A DNA stretch of 64,000 nucleotides, taken from positions 1,049,908 to 1,113,907 of the forward strand of contig MU006096.1 in NCBI GenBank assembly GCA_010093705.1, read 5' to 3'. The stretch comes from Patellaria atrata CBS 101060. Lineage: Eukaryota > Ascomycota > Dothideomycetes > Patellariales > Patellariaceae. Below the pieces are notes generated by a model. The model saw only the letters and a program-made list of their open reading frames with translations. It had not been told where the DNA came from and did not search any database. Positions 41,197-52,855 of this stretch are shown here, one piece after another (within the stretch, counting starts at the first letter, position 1; each line of letters opens with the position of its first letter). The translations under genes and the position numbers were made by a program.

Positions 41197-42252
41197 TCTT
41201 ACGTCTCCCTATTAGAAGTAAAAGTTTTCTTGTTCGGAGTAAAAGCTCGTCGATGAAAAGATCATGAGCACATAGGGGAAAGGGTGAGACTTCAAAGTTG
41301 GTGATAGAGTACATCTCCATACTTCCCTTGGCCGTGCTTTATACTCCACCTCGCTCCTTCCATACTCTCTCAACATAGAGTCCCATTCATTCAATGTCAT
41401 TACTCAATGCCGCCCTGATAATCACCCCCCCTGACATGGAAGCACCTAACGTCCCAGGATTGTACTGTACCATACGCCACGAACTTCAGTAGACAGGCAT
41501 ACTACTAACATAATTTAGGATAAGTGTACTGTACCGTCCACACAAATCACTTACTAATACATATATTCTGCGCATGTCGATGACAAACTGATCGCACTCT
41601 CAGTCGATTTTATGGCGGCACGCCCAAGATAGTGTCAGCATGCAGCAAGGACATAACTCATGCTGCGAATCGAACTACCTCAGTATTGCGTATTCTGCTT
41701 CCGTAATTCGTGGTTAGTTGACGGAATTACTGCGTTCTGTTGCGTATGGTCGTCGAGCCTGGAGGTGTACTCACCAACAGTAAGGTAGGTCTTGTCTTGG
41801 TAAGCAACCCCTTAGATACGCCTCTATGACCTAATAATTCAGATCCGAACATTTCCATGGCATCCCATACATCAGTGAAATTCAGGTATGAGACTCATAT
41901 ATCGCATGCATCTAAGCCTAGCACCCTTGTACCCTGGAACAAACGCCCTGTTATTTCGAAACGATAGCAAGATGGAGTTCCGATGAAGGTGGACCTGTTC
42001 GATCAGCAGGCTTCCTTAACCACCACTTTGACCCGGGATTCCTTTGCATATAACACGCCAGGTAGAGAACGTAGTAGATATGACCAGTTGTAGACATGTA
42101 TTGATTGAAGAAGCTGAGGTGTGACGTTTGCCTGTTCCCTAGCCCGTCCACAACAGTGTGCGGCCCCACCGCGGGGTTCAAAACTCTCGCCAAGAACAAA
42201 CATCTTGTCAGCGAAACAATCCGAGAGTGGAATACGCAGTGCAGATAAAGAA
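41197..42252. other. Divergent intergenic region
   Basis: 1.06 kb between the SDR (minus) and the CCDC25 homologue (plus). It contains two GTACTGTACC motifs 64 nt apart (41462 and 41526) in the SDR-proximal half. No gene seen. Confidence 0.5.
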
Positions 42253-43315
42253 ATGGTCTACTACTTCACAAGCAATGTGGTTACGCCGTCAGCCTTCATA
42301 TATGTAGGCAAGGACAAAGTGGAAAGTACGCATCCTACATGATAATGAAGTAGTATTGTGGGCGAAACGAGAGCTGAAGCTGACTCCTACATCTCATAGA
42401 TGAGGAACTGATCAAATATGGGTGGGACGAGGATATATGGTAAGGTGTCCTGCATAGTACGCATCTTGACCTTCTAGATACTCCTGCTGATCCCGGTCAG
42501 GGTGAGTTCATGTTTAAGTCTACCCGAAGCCTTGAATACCAATATGAGCCGGACTTAGTTCCACGTCGACAATCTCTCCAGCGCGCACATCTATGTTCGC
42601 CTACGAGAAGGAGAGAAATGGGATAAAATACCCACAGACTTGTTAACCGACTGTGCCCAGCTGACCAAAGCAAATTCAATTGAGGGTCTGATATTCAGTA
42701 TCTCATGTCTTTGCGAGTGCTGATAGCCTCCTTATAGGGAATAAGAAGGACAACATTACAGTGATATACACGCCTTGGTCTAACCTCAAGAAGGATGGAG
42801 GTATGGCCGTAGGCCAGGTTGGATTTAAAGATCCTAAACTTGTAAGACTTATCAACTCTTTCTCCGCTCATTCCACCACGACGGTAGCGCTTTCGATGTT
42901 CAAGATTTTGTATCGAAATGTAATCCGGTCCCAATATTCTAATTTTTGGAATCTAGGTTAAGAAGATCCATGTCACTAAGCGTGAGAATCCAATCGTTAA
43001 TCGTCTGAACAAGACGAAGGTTGAGAAGTTCCCCAATCTTATGCAGGAAAGGGATGATCGGCAAAAGGAACTGAGGATCAAGGATAGGGAAATCCAGAGG
43101 CTCAAGGTTCGTTTTGAACAATATTATCAGATCTCCACACCCTCCGCTAATATGCACTCCTTATGAAGCAAAAAGAAGATGCGAGGATTGCAAAGGAGAG
43201 AAAGGAGCTCGCATGGCAACGTGATCATGCATACGATGATATTTTCTCTGAGGATGCTCTCGCAGCTTCGAGTAACCAGGATCGAGATGCAAACTGGGAA
43301 GATGACTTCATGTGA
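42253..43315 (+). CDS. CCDC25 homologue (DUF814/NFACT-R family), multi-exon with 1-nt micro-exon
   Basis: Modelled exons 42253-42325, 42400-42439, 42501, 42559-42685, 42738-42841, 42957-43106 and 43169-43315 give 213 aa, close to the roughly 208 aa of animal CCDC25. The protein is highly conserved in type: [20 protein letters not shown], then [77 protein letters not shown], a charged coiled coil, and the terminal WEDDFM. The W of DIWFHVD can only be made if a single G at 42501, flanked by a CAG acceptor and a GTGAGT donor, is kept as an exon. Without it the frame breaks. The NFACT-R fold relates to ribosome-quality-control and nucleic-acid-binding proteins; the fungal role is unknown. It converges with the LYR gene, 90 nt apart. 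Confidence 0.88.
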
Positions 43316-43405
43316 ACGAGAATACCCCTGGATATGGTTCTGGGGCTATATGGTCTCAACAGCACGGTTGTCGGAACATTCAGCTATTGCTTTCATAGGA
43401 CTGTC

Positions 43406-43852
43406 TCAATATAAGCACATGCCCATGCTTTCATTGAGCATTCGTAAGGTGTGGTCGAAGTGGTCGTACGCAGTGCGGTCTATCTTGAACTGATGTTCTC
43501 TTGCACTAATATTCCTGGATTAGCTTTCTGTAACGTAACGAAACAGACAGGAAAAGACGTACGCGAGATCCGCTGGTTTTGAAGGGCGTCTGCGATGTCG
43601 ATGCCATAGAACATTCATGAAGTTCTTGAGAATCTTGTGCTCTAGTCCCCTTTCTCTTGATGCATATTGGAGGAACTCGATAGTCCTATCGATCTTTCCC
43701 TGGTCGAATTGGGAAAGGTCACCATCGCGGAAGTGATGGCGAATTCTGTCGCGGATGATGTACCGCGCCGGTACCGCAAACCGAACGGCTCTGAGGGCGT
43801 GGCGATAAAGGTGCCTATACGCGTGAATAACTTCGGCCTGATGTAGCGACAT
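43406..43852 (-). CDS. LYR-type small mitochondrial protein (DUF1763)
   Basis: Two exons (43563-43852, 43406-43505; 57-nt intron with donor GTACGT, branch GCTAATC and acceptor TTAG) give 129 aa. The N-terminus reads VIHAYRHLYRHALRAV, an LYR-like tripeptide motif in an amphipathic helix, followed by RYIIRDRIRHHFR and FLQYASRERGLEHKILKNFM, which are typical of the fungal DUF1763 proteins. The second exon supplies FKIDRTAYDHFDHTLRMLNE and MGMCLY, the expected end of the family. LYR proteins are small positively charged mitochondrial factors that act with acyl-carrier protein in respiratory-complex or ribosome assembly; the exact partner is not known to me. It is divergent from the DUF2293 gene. 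Confidence 0.85.
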
Positions 43853-44211
43853 CAGATGAAGTGAAAACTGATTAGCTTCCTTACGGGAGGCTTCAGTTGG
43901 GGTAAGAGCCGCAAGGTACCTTACTAAGTATCACATTACGTAAGCTCGCTAAAGTAAAGCTCGGTGGCTCTATCCGCGCAACTACCTCACCTCTCGCCCG
44001 ACTTGTTTCCCCCCTTCGACTTCACATCGTCAACGTACTTTTCGACATCAACTCGTGTCTAGAAGTGATTTTGACGGATCTTGTAGCTTCGCGCGGATAT
44101 CTGTCCCATATTTGTGGTCTGCTAAGCGCTCAAGCCGAAGGTCACGTCCACGCTGATATCAGGGAACTTTTGCTTCTGACCGTGACGGCATGGAAGCATG
44201 ACAGCAACATC
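43853..44211. promoter_or_regulatory. Short divergent promoter region
   Basis: 359 nt shared by the LYR gene (minus) and the DUF2293 gene (plus), pyrimidine-rich around 43980-44060. No specific site identified. Confidence 0.45.
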
Positions 44212-47179
44212 ATGACCCGTGTACAGAATCGCGCAGCTAATGCGCACAGCAAGAAAACATCAACTGCACTAACTAACAGGAAAAAGAAGCCTTATAAGAT
44301 TGTGTTCGAATCCGTAACCCAGGAAAAGAAGAAGTTGCGCTCTGCTGTTCGTACTACTAGCTGTTTGGAAGTAATTTTTACTAAGATCGCGTAATAGGTT
44401 TCTTACAATGCACAAGCTCCTCTTGGATATACTTTCGTTCCTGCTGGGACTCCGGATTTGACTGAATATTGCAAGGAGCTATGTAGAACTCGAGGAAAGG
44501 AAGTGCATATTGTTTCGGTATGTCGATTTATTTCATGTTTCCCTATAAACTTACATTTTCGTAGGCAGCACCCAAAAATCGAGCACACAACAATCCAGGG
44601 AGGATATCGCATCATATTCATCGTGTTGGGCACCATTTTCCTAGTGGCATCGTTGACAAAGCTTGTGACTGGTTAGGTTACACCAGGAAAAATGGGATAT
44701 TTACTAAACACCTCGATGTTGGCATCAATTCACATTTTGCTCGATCACTTGCAAAGCACAAGAAACAATTAGGAAAAGATCCGTCGGAGACTACAGATGA
44801 GGAAATTCGAGCTGCCATCAAGGATTTATTTCCAAAAATCCCCGATAGAGATGTTACCTCTATTTTGAACCATGCGTTTCGACAGGTTCGTTTCCGTAAC
44901 ATTGATATTATTGTTGCATATCTAATTTGTTTGAGCACAGGGTACCAAACGCGTCGGAAACGCAAAGGAACTAACCCTACCCAGACGCATCCAGTTGGCC
45001 GTTCTCGCCCATATCCGCCATGTCTATACTGACTATGATAAAGTACTCAAGCAGTCAGAGTGGATGGATGCAAGGCGTCATGTCGAGCCAGCTTGTCTTA
45101 ATCAATTGCTAAAATGGCGGGGTGAAGACGAATCAGGCCCTACTGAGCTCGAAGATATCTTTCGTGAAACTATTATCATTGATGATAGTGATGATGAAGA
45201 TTCTGAAAACCCTATTGCTGATGCATCAGACAGTGGTATTGAACGAGCACCTAGCGTTGAAATAATCTCAGAGCGTGCAAACGCTCGCGATCTTCTTACA
45301 AACGATTTGAATAACGTCGACTGGATTGACGCAGACAGTACTCAGCATGTTCCAAATCGAGCATATTTCGTCCGGAGTAAACCAAAGGTTAAACTGGTCC
45401 CAATTAACCTTCAACCTAGGGATTTACCGCTACGCGAACGACAATACATCCCAGAGAGTCCATTACGCCGCACAACCTATGATGCTCATCTGGGCATTCG
45501 CACGGAAATGGTACCTTCAACAGCAGATTATGCCGCGGGGCGCAGTTTCCATTTTTCCAGTAACTCGGATAGCATGTACGAGTACCAAACTTTAGTCCTA
45601 AACACAACTGACAAGTCAACTTCTGATGAATATAGACGCCCATATTCGACCTCAAGTGGAACTGTGATTAATAATCAGCCACCGAACTCACACTTCGTTG
45701 AATGGAACGGAAAGCTTTATGAATCTGTGAGTAGCTGGATTCCTACCGAGGTCAGATGGGCTTAAAATCTCAAACCGAGCTAAAATTTTGGATACACTGA
45801 CTAACCTTTTGTAGGAGAAATACGTACACCGAGATCCATCACGAGTCTTGGAACGCAGGGAGACCAGACTCGAGAATCCATATCTGTTCCAAAGTCATGT
45901 ACTAACCAACCAGGGATCACAAAATACCTCCTCAAGATATATCGAATCTGAAAGGCGTCCAGTTGCTTTCCAGGAAAGTTATCCCTCAGCTCTTCGGGTA
46001 TTCCAACACGCTGACGAGCGCGATATTGCTATGCCTTCTATTGAACATGATCATGATCGATTATCATTTCCAAGCAATTCGGATAAGACACTAACTCCAC
46101 GTCAACATTATGGTAGGCCAGGTTTCGAACACTGCACAGGCACGTCTAAAGTGCACTTCCCGGAAAAACGCAAATCATTACCACTACCGCCAGTCTCTAA
46201 TTTCAGTAACGACTTGACCGATAAACGAGCGAAGCAAGACTCGCAAATCGTAGGCGAAGACAGATTCATCCAACAATATTCGGGACAGGCCTTTGGGTTT
46301 CGGCGGACATTTCAACCTGGTAGGAGAATTACTCCACCTAACACAAGGCCTTTGGAGATCGTGGATCTCACCCATAGTGCCGAGAAGCCAAAATCTACTG
46401 GGATTTGGCCTTATGACTGCTCTTTATCTTCACTTTCTTCGCCACAAGACCGATATAATGTGAGTGAATTTCAACAAGCAAGCATGAATGCAAATATGCC
46501 ACGTCAAGGCGCCTGTGGTTCTACTTCTTCTCGAACTCATTTCGATCGATCTGATCAGGGGAGTCAGCGTACCGAAACGGTAAGAATTGATGGGCAGCGT
46601 GAGTATAAGTCTCAAGTACCACCGCGAGTGCTCGATAATTCTTTCTCTACGCTTTCAGAAAAAGGTCATACAAGCGCTCAAGGGTATGCGCCACAACACT
46701 TTCCTGCAACACATCAAGTCCAGGGTGAGCTACTTCGTGCTCCCGATATTCAAACTCAGCATTCCTACTTTCTTCCTTCTAATTCACAATTCTTTTCCTT
46801 AATTAAACCTTCCAATACGTCATCTTATTCATCTCCTCATCGTCCTCTACCCGTCAAGCGTAGTTCGGACCAAGAGTACGGAGACGTGGGACGTCGTTTT
46901 GTGGAGAATGATCTGCATCAACAGTCTGCTTTTCAGTTCAATCGAGGTGTGAGTTCGCATGCTTCTTTGAATGGATACTCAATGGAGGAAAGAGGTGGTC
47001 ATAGGGACCTATCTGGTTCTATGGTTATGCCTTCTACTGTCGAAGGTGATCGGCATGGTCATCATACGCTTGAGGTTGTGCGGGATGTCCATAACCGGTC
47101 TCTACCGCCGGCTTCTGGAAATTATCATGATGCGATGGATATTGACGGTTATGGCCGTCGCTTGTACAAAGCAGCATAG
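44212..47179 (+). CDS. DUF2293-domain protein with long disordered C-terminus
   Basis: Five exons (44212-44346, 44398-44517, 44565-44885, 44941-45726, 45815-47179) give 908 aa. The N-terminal quarter contains KKKPYKIVFESVTQEKKKLR, APLGYTFVPAGTPDLTEYCK, HHIHRVGHHFPSGIVDKACD, and the DUF2293 core IKDLFPKIPDRDVTSILNHA continuing to ELTLPRRIQLAVLAHIRHVY. All of these come together only after splicing, which supports the model. The remaining 650 residues are disordered and Ser/Pro/Gln-rich. They carry a textbook SUMO-interaction-like motif TIIIDDSDDEDSEN (near residue 270) and a second, EIVDLT (near 635). Function is unknown; the motifs suggest a nuclear role. An upstream exon cannot be excluded, because Met 44212 lies in a longer open frame. 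Confidence 0.86.
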
Positions 47180-49214
47180 GATTCCGAATTTATTCCACCG
47201 TACTCGTAAGAAACCGATTCAGGTATCCGCTTTAATTTACCCATCAACTTGGACATGCCAAACCGTCTGTTAGGTTAGGACCAAAAACACACACTTATCA
47301 AAGATAAACGATGGGATGTATGCATATGCCAAACGAAAAAAAAAGAGAAAAACAGCGAAATGCAAGCTTGAGCAAGAATCACAGTCATCTTGCTTCGGAC
47401 CCTAATAGAAGGATTTGTGTGTGGCTTGTTATCTCACTATTGAGTCACAACACTAGAGCTGTACTTGTAAATGTATGGATGATGAATTGCAGTATCTTCC
47501 AAACGGTTTAAAAGCTGATCGACTTACAGAACATCACACATGGGCGATAAACTCTGCACTCTACACACATATTGAGCGCCTCACAAGCGCAATTTTCCTT
47601 TAGTTGCGTGCAAGGATATCTGGTACCTGCAGCGTTTGCACTGTTTAAGCGGAGTGTACCTGATTTTGGCGGATGCAGTCGAGACTTATTGCATTCTATT
47701 GCATTCTGCAGCATTTCGGCGGGATTTTATAGCATTTGACGTTTTATTCTCGTCTTGCAAATCTTGTATATGTCTTTCTATACTTATATACTATTAAGTA
47801 ACAGAAGGCAAAATAAAGAAGAGAGAGTCAATGTGTTCTATCTACTACCAGCAATCATTTTGAGTTCCAAGTTCAATTAACACGTTACGAAGAGGAAACT
47901 TTGATTGAAAAAAGGTTCCCTTGCACGTTCCTGCATGATCATCGCTAGGAGTAGCCCTGCGAACGGACCGATTGACTTCAGGCTAAAGGAGGTCGGCATG
48001 GTCTTCAAATTCTCGGGAAACGGGATATCACAGTGTTGAAGGAGCCCGAAGAAGGATTCATGTTCATTGGCGCACAGATTCGATCCTTCTGTAACGCTTC
48101 GAGGCGACGAGGAGTTGAGGAACCCCCTCGGACCTTGGGGACGGCAACATCCAGTTCGTCTAGCGTCCACGAACACCTTTCGGTCGCAAGGGAGGACCAT
48201 GGGAGACCTTAAAGCATAGGATCCGCAAGTGGTTCGACTGGTGTAGATTTGAAGAGAGAATTCGAAATTTCGAAATTGTGGAGGGCACATGCATGATGCC
48301 GTTGAGACGGTGAAGGGAACAAACAAGCTTGCTGCAGAATCAATTTTTTTTTTTTCTTCTATTCTGTTCGTGAGGAAGCGAGCGGCATGGCTGAGGGGTA
48401 CTGCCGCAACTGTTTCAATTCGGGGAAGTGGCGTTTTGGAAGTTGTTAGAGGGTAAGAAGAGGTTAGGATAACGGGATGCACGGGGAGGATGAGAGGGGG
48501 GTGGGGGGATTGGTTAGTGGTATGGGCGCGGGATGGTATCAGGGAGCAGAGATCGAGTCTCCAGGTCTCAAGGAACGAAAGGATTCGTTTTATCGTATCC
48601 ACATGTTCATCGCCTTTGAGCACGAAATCGCAAGAGATCTTTATGGGCGCAGAAAGGGGCAAGAATTGGTGCTGATCTCTAGAGAGAGGACCAAGGGCCC
48701 CGAACTTCGAAAGTCGAAGGGGAAGTGATGAGCGGGCGTGCGTGCTCTGGCGGCCCGAGAATCACGATTCAAGCTGATCACTGCCCACACCTGACCATAT
48801 CGCTGGAAATCCAGCACGGCGAACAGAAAAAAGAAATCACGAAGAAGAAGAGAAGAATTGTGATTTTGATACTACTTGGTAAGCAGCTTTCCATCATCCA
48901 TCATCCATCATTCCATCACTTATCTTTATTCAAATTAGGCACGGTACGTCCCGGACGGACGATAAAACTAAACACCGTTTTCCCTCTTCCTCTTCCTTTT
49001 GGGCGTTCGCGCTTGATCAGTTCCGCTCGAGATGCTTGCTTCCCCGAACGCGAGCTTCAAGCCTAGCGACAAGCCGGCAGTCGTTCCTATGGGCGTTAAA
49101 CAACTGTGGCAACACTGCCAAAAGGGGAGCTAAGGTAGGCGTCGGCCCTTTCCCGTAGAGGCTAACTAAAGATAAATCGTCGTAACTCTTAAAAAGCGCA
49201 ACACGGAGGGGTCA

Positions 49215-49249
49215 TTGACGCTTGACGCTTGACTCTTGACTCTTGACTC
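49215..49249. repeat. Short tandem repeat, 7-nt unit x5
   Basis: Five consecutive copies of TTGACGC/TTGACTC (two of the first form, then three of the second). Intergenic. Confidence 0.85.
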
Positions 49250-49713
49250 TTCCAGGTTGAGCATTATTGGAGAGCCCGTGTGTACGGAGCGTACGATAAA
49301 ACTGTTAAGCGATATATCTTCAACGAGATAATCATCCTCGCCGAAAAAGATGGGGAAGAAGAAGAAGGAATAGATTCAATTGAAACATGGACAGGGACAA
49401 CCACTCCTGCCATCCTGCAAGAACGTTGCTGCAGTTGGTGAACTTGCTGCAGCTTCATGCCAGGTGTGGAAGAGGATCGTGATTCGTGAACGCCGACAAT
49501 AGAAGTGGCTTCCATGTGGCTGGTTGTAGTGAGTAGTGAGGCATCCCAAGTTGCCTCTTTACAGATGTTCTCTATTTCCTCTAAGGTATGTTCCGCGATC
49601 CCCGTGCGCCTCTGCAAGTATAGTACTGTACCAGCAGCTTTACTGTTATTATACGAAAGTGAATACTGTAGTACCTTGGGCTTTTGAAGGTTCTACTTTC
49701 TTGCCGCAGTATC

Positions 49714-49742
49714 GTACTGTACTGTGATGCACAGTACAGTAC
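49714..49742. repeat. Perfect inverted repeat, 12-nt arms and 5-nt loop
   Basis: Arms GTACTGTACTGT and ACAGTACAGTAC enclose GATGC. All 12 arm pairs are complementary. It is built from the same GTACTGTAC word found scattered in the intergenic parts of this window. Confidence 0.85.
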
Positions 49743-50647
49743 AAAGCGCTCCTGCGGTCCTGCCAGGTTTTGGTCGTCATATTGGTAACTTCCGTCTATA
49801 ACAAACATCTTTTCTTCCGTAGCGTAACGGTCGATGGTGAGACGAAATAGGTCGTAGGTATAAAGGATCCATCCCCTCAACAATGTTTACCAAGGTCCCT
49901 CCATGCCGGCATCGAACCGAGGATTGGACTGGGTGCAAATCGGATGATGTTCAGTACAAAATCAAAGCTGCGGTGCCCAGGGGTTAAGTAGCCAGACTGT
50001 TCTGATCTACGACTCAGGAGGACGAAGAAGTCCAGAGGATCGGGTGGGAGGTGATAGCGGCTTTCTCTTTTTGTCTCAGAGGCCAGTATCAGCCTCGTCG
50101 AGATGACCTCTCATCACATTATTTCACCACTTTCTCGCCCATGCCTATATTTTCTTCTTTTGAGGTTCTTGTCCTGCTTTGTGCCCACTGCCCAGTATCA
50201 CGGTACCGACTGGTTGGGTCTCTTAAAGTGTCTAATCCTGTAAGCCACAAGCATACTCCTAGCATACGCCAATCATCTCTTCCATCTCTCATACCTGCTC
50301 CTCCTAAATAACTGCGCTTAACCTATCCTTGTTCTCCTTCATACACACACCAATTCTGCCCCATAACTATCCCCCGATACCCGACCCTCCTGTCATTTTG
50401 AGCATTCATTCTCTTGGACCTTTTCATCTTTGATTTCGTATCTTTTTTGTGCAATCCTACCCACTCTACCGCACGCTCCACTGTCCATCTATACTCCAAT
50501 TGTTTCGTGCCAGTATAAGCAAAAAAGCTCGACAATTTAAAGATCGAGGGTATCCCACGACGATCTCTATCTTCCCCGGTTCGTCTTACTACCTTCCGCT
50601 CACGTGCGAGTCATTGAGAGCTTGTCGATCGACAAGCACCCCTCAGG

Positions 50648-52042
50648 ATGTCTGCTGAAGGACCACCCGTTTATGAGAGTGTCTACGACATTCCAGGAGA
50701 CCGGTTCGCAACTATCACGTCGGATGATCATGGAGGCATCGTTTGGATTACGAGTTTGCTTTTCATGACCTATACACTCCTCACATTTGCTACAAGATGC
50801 TTTATAAAATGGCACATGTTTGGTGTAGACGATTGGGCGATGGTGGCAGCGCAGGTAATAGCTTCCCATTGACAATGTTGAACCATATTCTAACATCTAA
50901 ATCAGGTAGCTGCAATGGGACAGTATGGCGCAATGTTCGTCGCGATATCAAATGGTCTAGGAAAATCAACTGCGATCGTTGACGAAATCCATGCAACCCA
51001 GATAGGACAGGTAAACATTCTTAACTTGAAAAGTACAACAACACCTAACACAATAGTATAGGCAGTATTTGCAAGTCAAATTCTATTGATTCTTTCACTG
51101 GGGTTGGCAAAGTCCTCAGTCATCTTGTTGATTCGTCGCGTCTTCACCCGTGATATGAAGACGTTCTGGTTCATTTGCAACATCATAGTTGGTGTCAGCA
51201 TGGCATGGGCCGTAGGATCGATAATCGCTGTTTCGGTTGGCTGCACAAATGAAACCATTGTTCCCACCGCCGATCATGGGATATGTGGTGCCCTCGTCAC
51301 ACGCTGGAGAGTGGTTGCGATCCTCGATGTTCTCTTGGAAGCCATATTCGTCCTGCTTCCCATCTACCTTACATGGAACATTCAAATGAACGCTCAACTC
51401 AAAGCTCGTGTCGTTGGAGCTTTTGCTTTCAGAATTCCGTACGTATCCCTAGTCTGACGTGCAAAAGAACCGACTTCTAACCCCAATCTTAGAGTTGCCA
51501 TTTTCGCTATCATTTATGTCGTCTCCCTTGAGAGAGCTCTAAGACGACCTAACACTGGTGTTGCGTATGCAAATCCGATGGTCTATCTTCAAGTCGAATT
51601 AGGCTACTCACTTATCGCTGCTACCATCCCCTGTCTGAAATCCTTCATCAAATCCTTCGATACCGGCATGGGCCTCGAGATCGGCTACAGCTCCCGCGCT
51701 TACGGATCCGGTGCAAACAGCAACAATTCACAGACATATGGTACTTCAGGTTTTCACAGCAGCCGCTCTGCAAAGTCACCTGGAACCTACCAACTCAACA
51801 GCCTCAATGGGGATACCGTCTCGAAAGTTACCACCAAGAATGACGCTACTCCACGAAGAGCCCCGAGCCACGGACCCGGGGACTCGACCTTGAGGCCGGA
51901 GGACTTCAAAAATCACGCTGTCATCTATCATAGCAACGACAAGGGAGATACGACGAGCAGTCGCAGCGGGAGCCAAGAGATGATCATCCGACGCGATGTG
52001 CAATGGGATGTGAGGCACGACTATGCGCCACGAGCACGATGA
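50648..52042 (+). CDS. Fungal rhodopsin-domain integral membrane protein
   Basis: Four exons (50648-50854, 50906-51010, 51062-51438, 51493-52042; introns 51, 51 and 54 nt) give 412 aa. The N-terminal 270 residues contain about seven hydrophobic helices. They include GIVWITSLLFMTYTLLTFAT followed by the family marker FGVDDWAMV, a helix QILLILSLGLAKSSVILLIR followed by RRVF, ICNIIVGVSMAWAVGSIIAV, VAILDVLLEAIFVLLPIYLT followed by W, and VAIFAIIYVVSLERALRRP. This is the layout of the fungal rhodopsin-like (CFEM/PTH11-related) family. There is no N-terminal CFEM Cys module. The C-terminal 150 residues are Ser/Asn-rich, disordered and cytosolic. Possibly a receptor-like plasma-membrane protein; the ligand is unknown. 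Confidence 0.86.
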
Positions 52043-52855
52043 AACTCCTTCCTTACAAAAACAAATTTCTTAGCGACTTATTTGAACAAGAAAAAATAGA
52101 GAAAGTGTTCTTTTTTCTTTTTTTTTGGTTATTCTTGATCGGAGTCATCTTAGGGTTTTCGGGAATTCTGAAAAAAACAGTACGGTATCGTCATTTGAAT
52201 ACCCCCTACAAACTTTTGTACGTGTCATGTACGTTTTTGAGCTCGGCGCGTGGAGCACCCTTTCATCGAACCTGTTTCTACTCTTTTACGGGCTTAGATT
52301 TCTTTAGAAACCTCGTTTTTTTTTTCGTTTTTTCTTCATGACCGGAATGCTCGTGTAGATACCAAATCCAGTAAATACAAACCCTTTCAACTATATATGC
52401 TTGAATAAGCGCTAGGGCAGATCACCTACCATCTAAAACTTGCATTGCCACTATTAAAATTTTTATACAATACAATGATACATAGAAGACAACAACACTC
52501 TCCTTACCTATCCCATCACTTCGAGTCCCTCAGACAGTCTCCCCATCACTCGAGTCATATCCACAAACCCCAGAATCCAGACCGACCTGTCTCACTCCTC
52601 ACACGGCGAAGGCTCGGTTCCCTATCTCTTGCGCAATCGCAGAACCTCAGAGGATTGATCACGGCAGGGAACGCGACCTGGCCTTGTCTTCTCGGCCCGT
52701 GTCCTTGTTGCGATTCGCTGCCCATCGCAATTTCGGTCGTTCCCGTTTACTTGCAACGACCTGGAGAAGCTGTGAGGATGAAAGACGCGTTTGGAGACCC
52801 GAGGTTATGGTCTAGAAGGACAGGGAGTTCCGTACTGTATGGAGTACTTTTTTTT
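52043..52855. other. Intergenic region left of the assembly gap
   Basis: Begins with the T-rich 3' region of the rhodopsin-domain gene (T-runs at 52107-52127 and 52315-52335). The right part (52440-52850) has an open plus-strand frame running into the gap, but nothing recognisable. It ends in GTACTGTATGGAGTAC and a T-run at the gap edge. Confidence 0.45.

Larger units (their letters stand above)
47180..50647. other. Gene-poor region of 3.5 kb
   Basis: No gene supported. It holds an A/T-rich part (47700-47880), a T-run (48345-48357), a 7-nt tandem repeat (49215-49249), GTACTGTACC at 49623 and a perfect hairpin at 49714-49742. The longest ORF (47877-48662, minus, 261 codons) lacks domains and includes homopolymer-derived Lys. 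The last 400 nt are pyrimidine-rich and probably form the promoter and leader of the rhodopsin-domain gene. Confidence 0.5.

Noticed and set aside
47877-48662. 261-codon minus-strand ORF
   Set aside because: No domain, composition unlike neighbouring proteins, includes Lys residues from a T-run, and no supporting splice structure. Left as noncoding, though a lineage-specific gene cannot be excluded.
49880-49970. tRNA-like T-arm (GGTTCGATGCC on minus)
   Set aside because: The T-loop consensus is present, but one stem pair fails, no matching acceptor strand or D-arm lies at the right distance, and no cloverleaf can be drawn.
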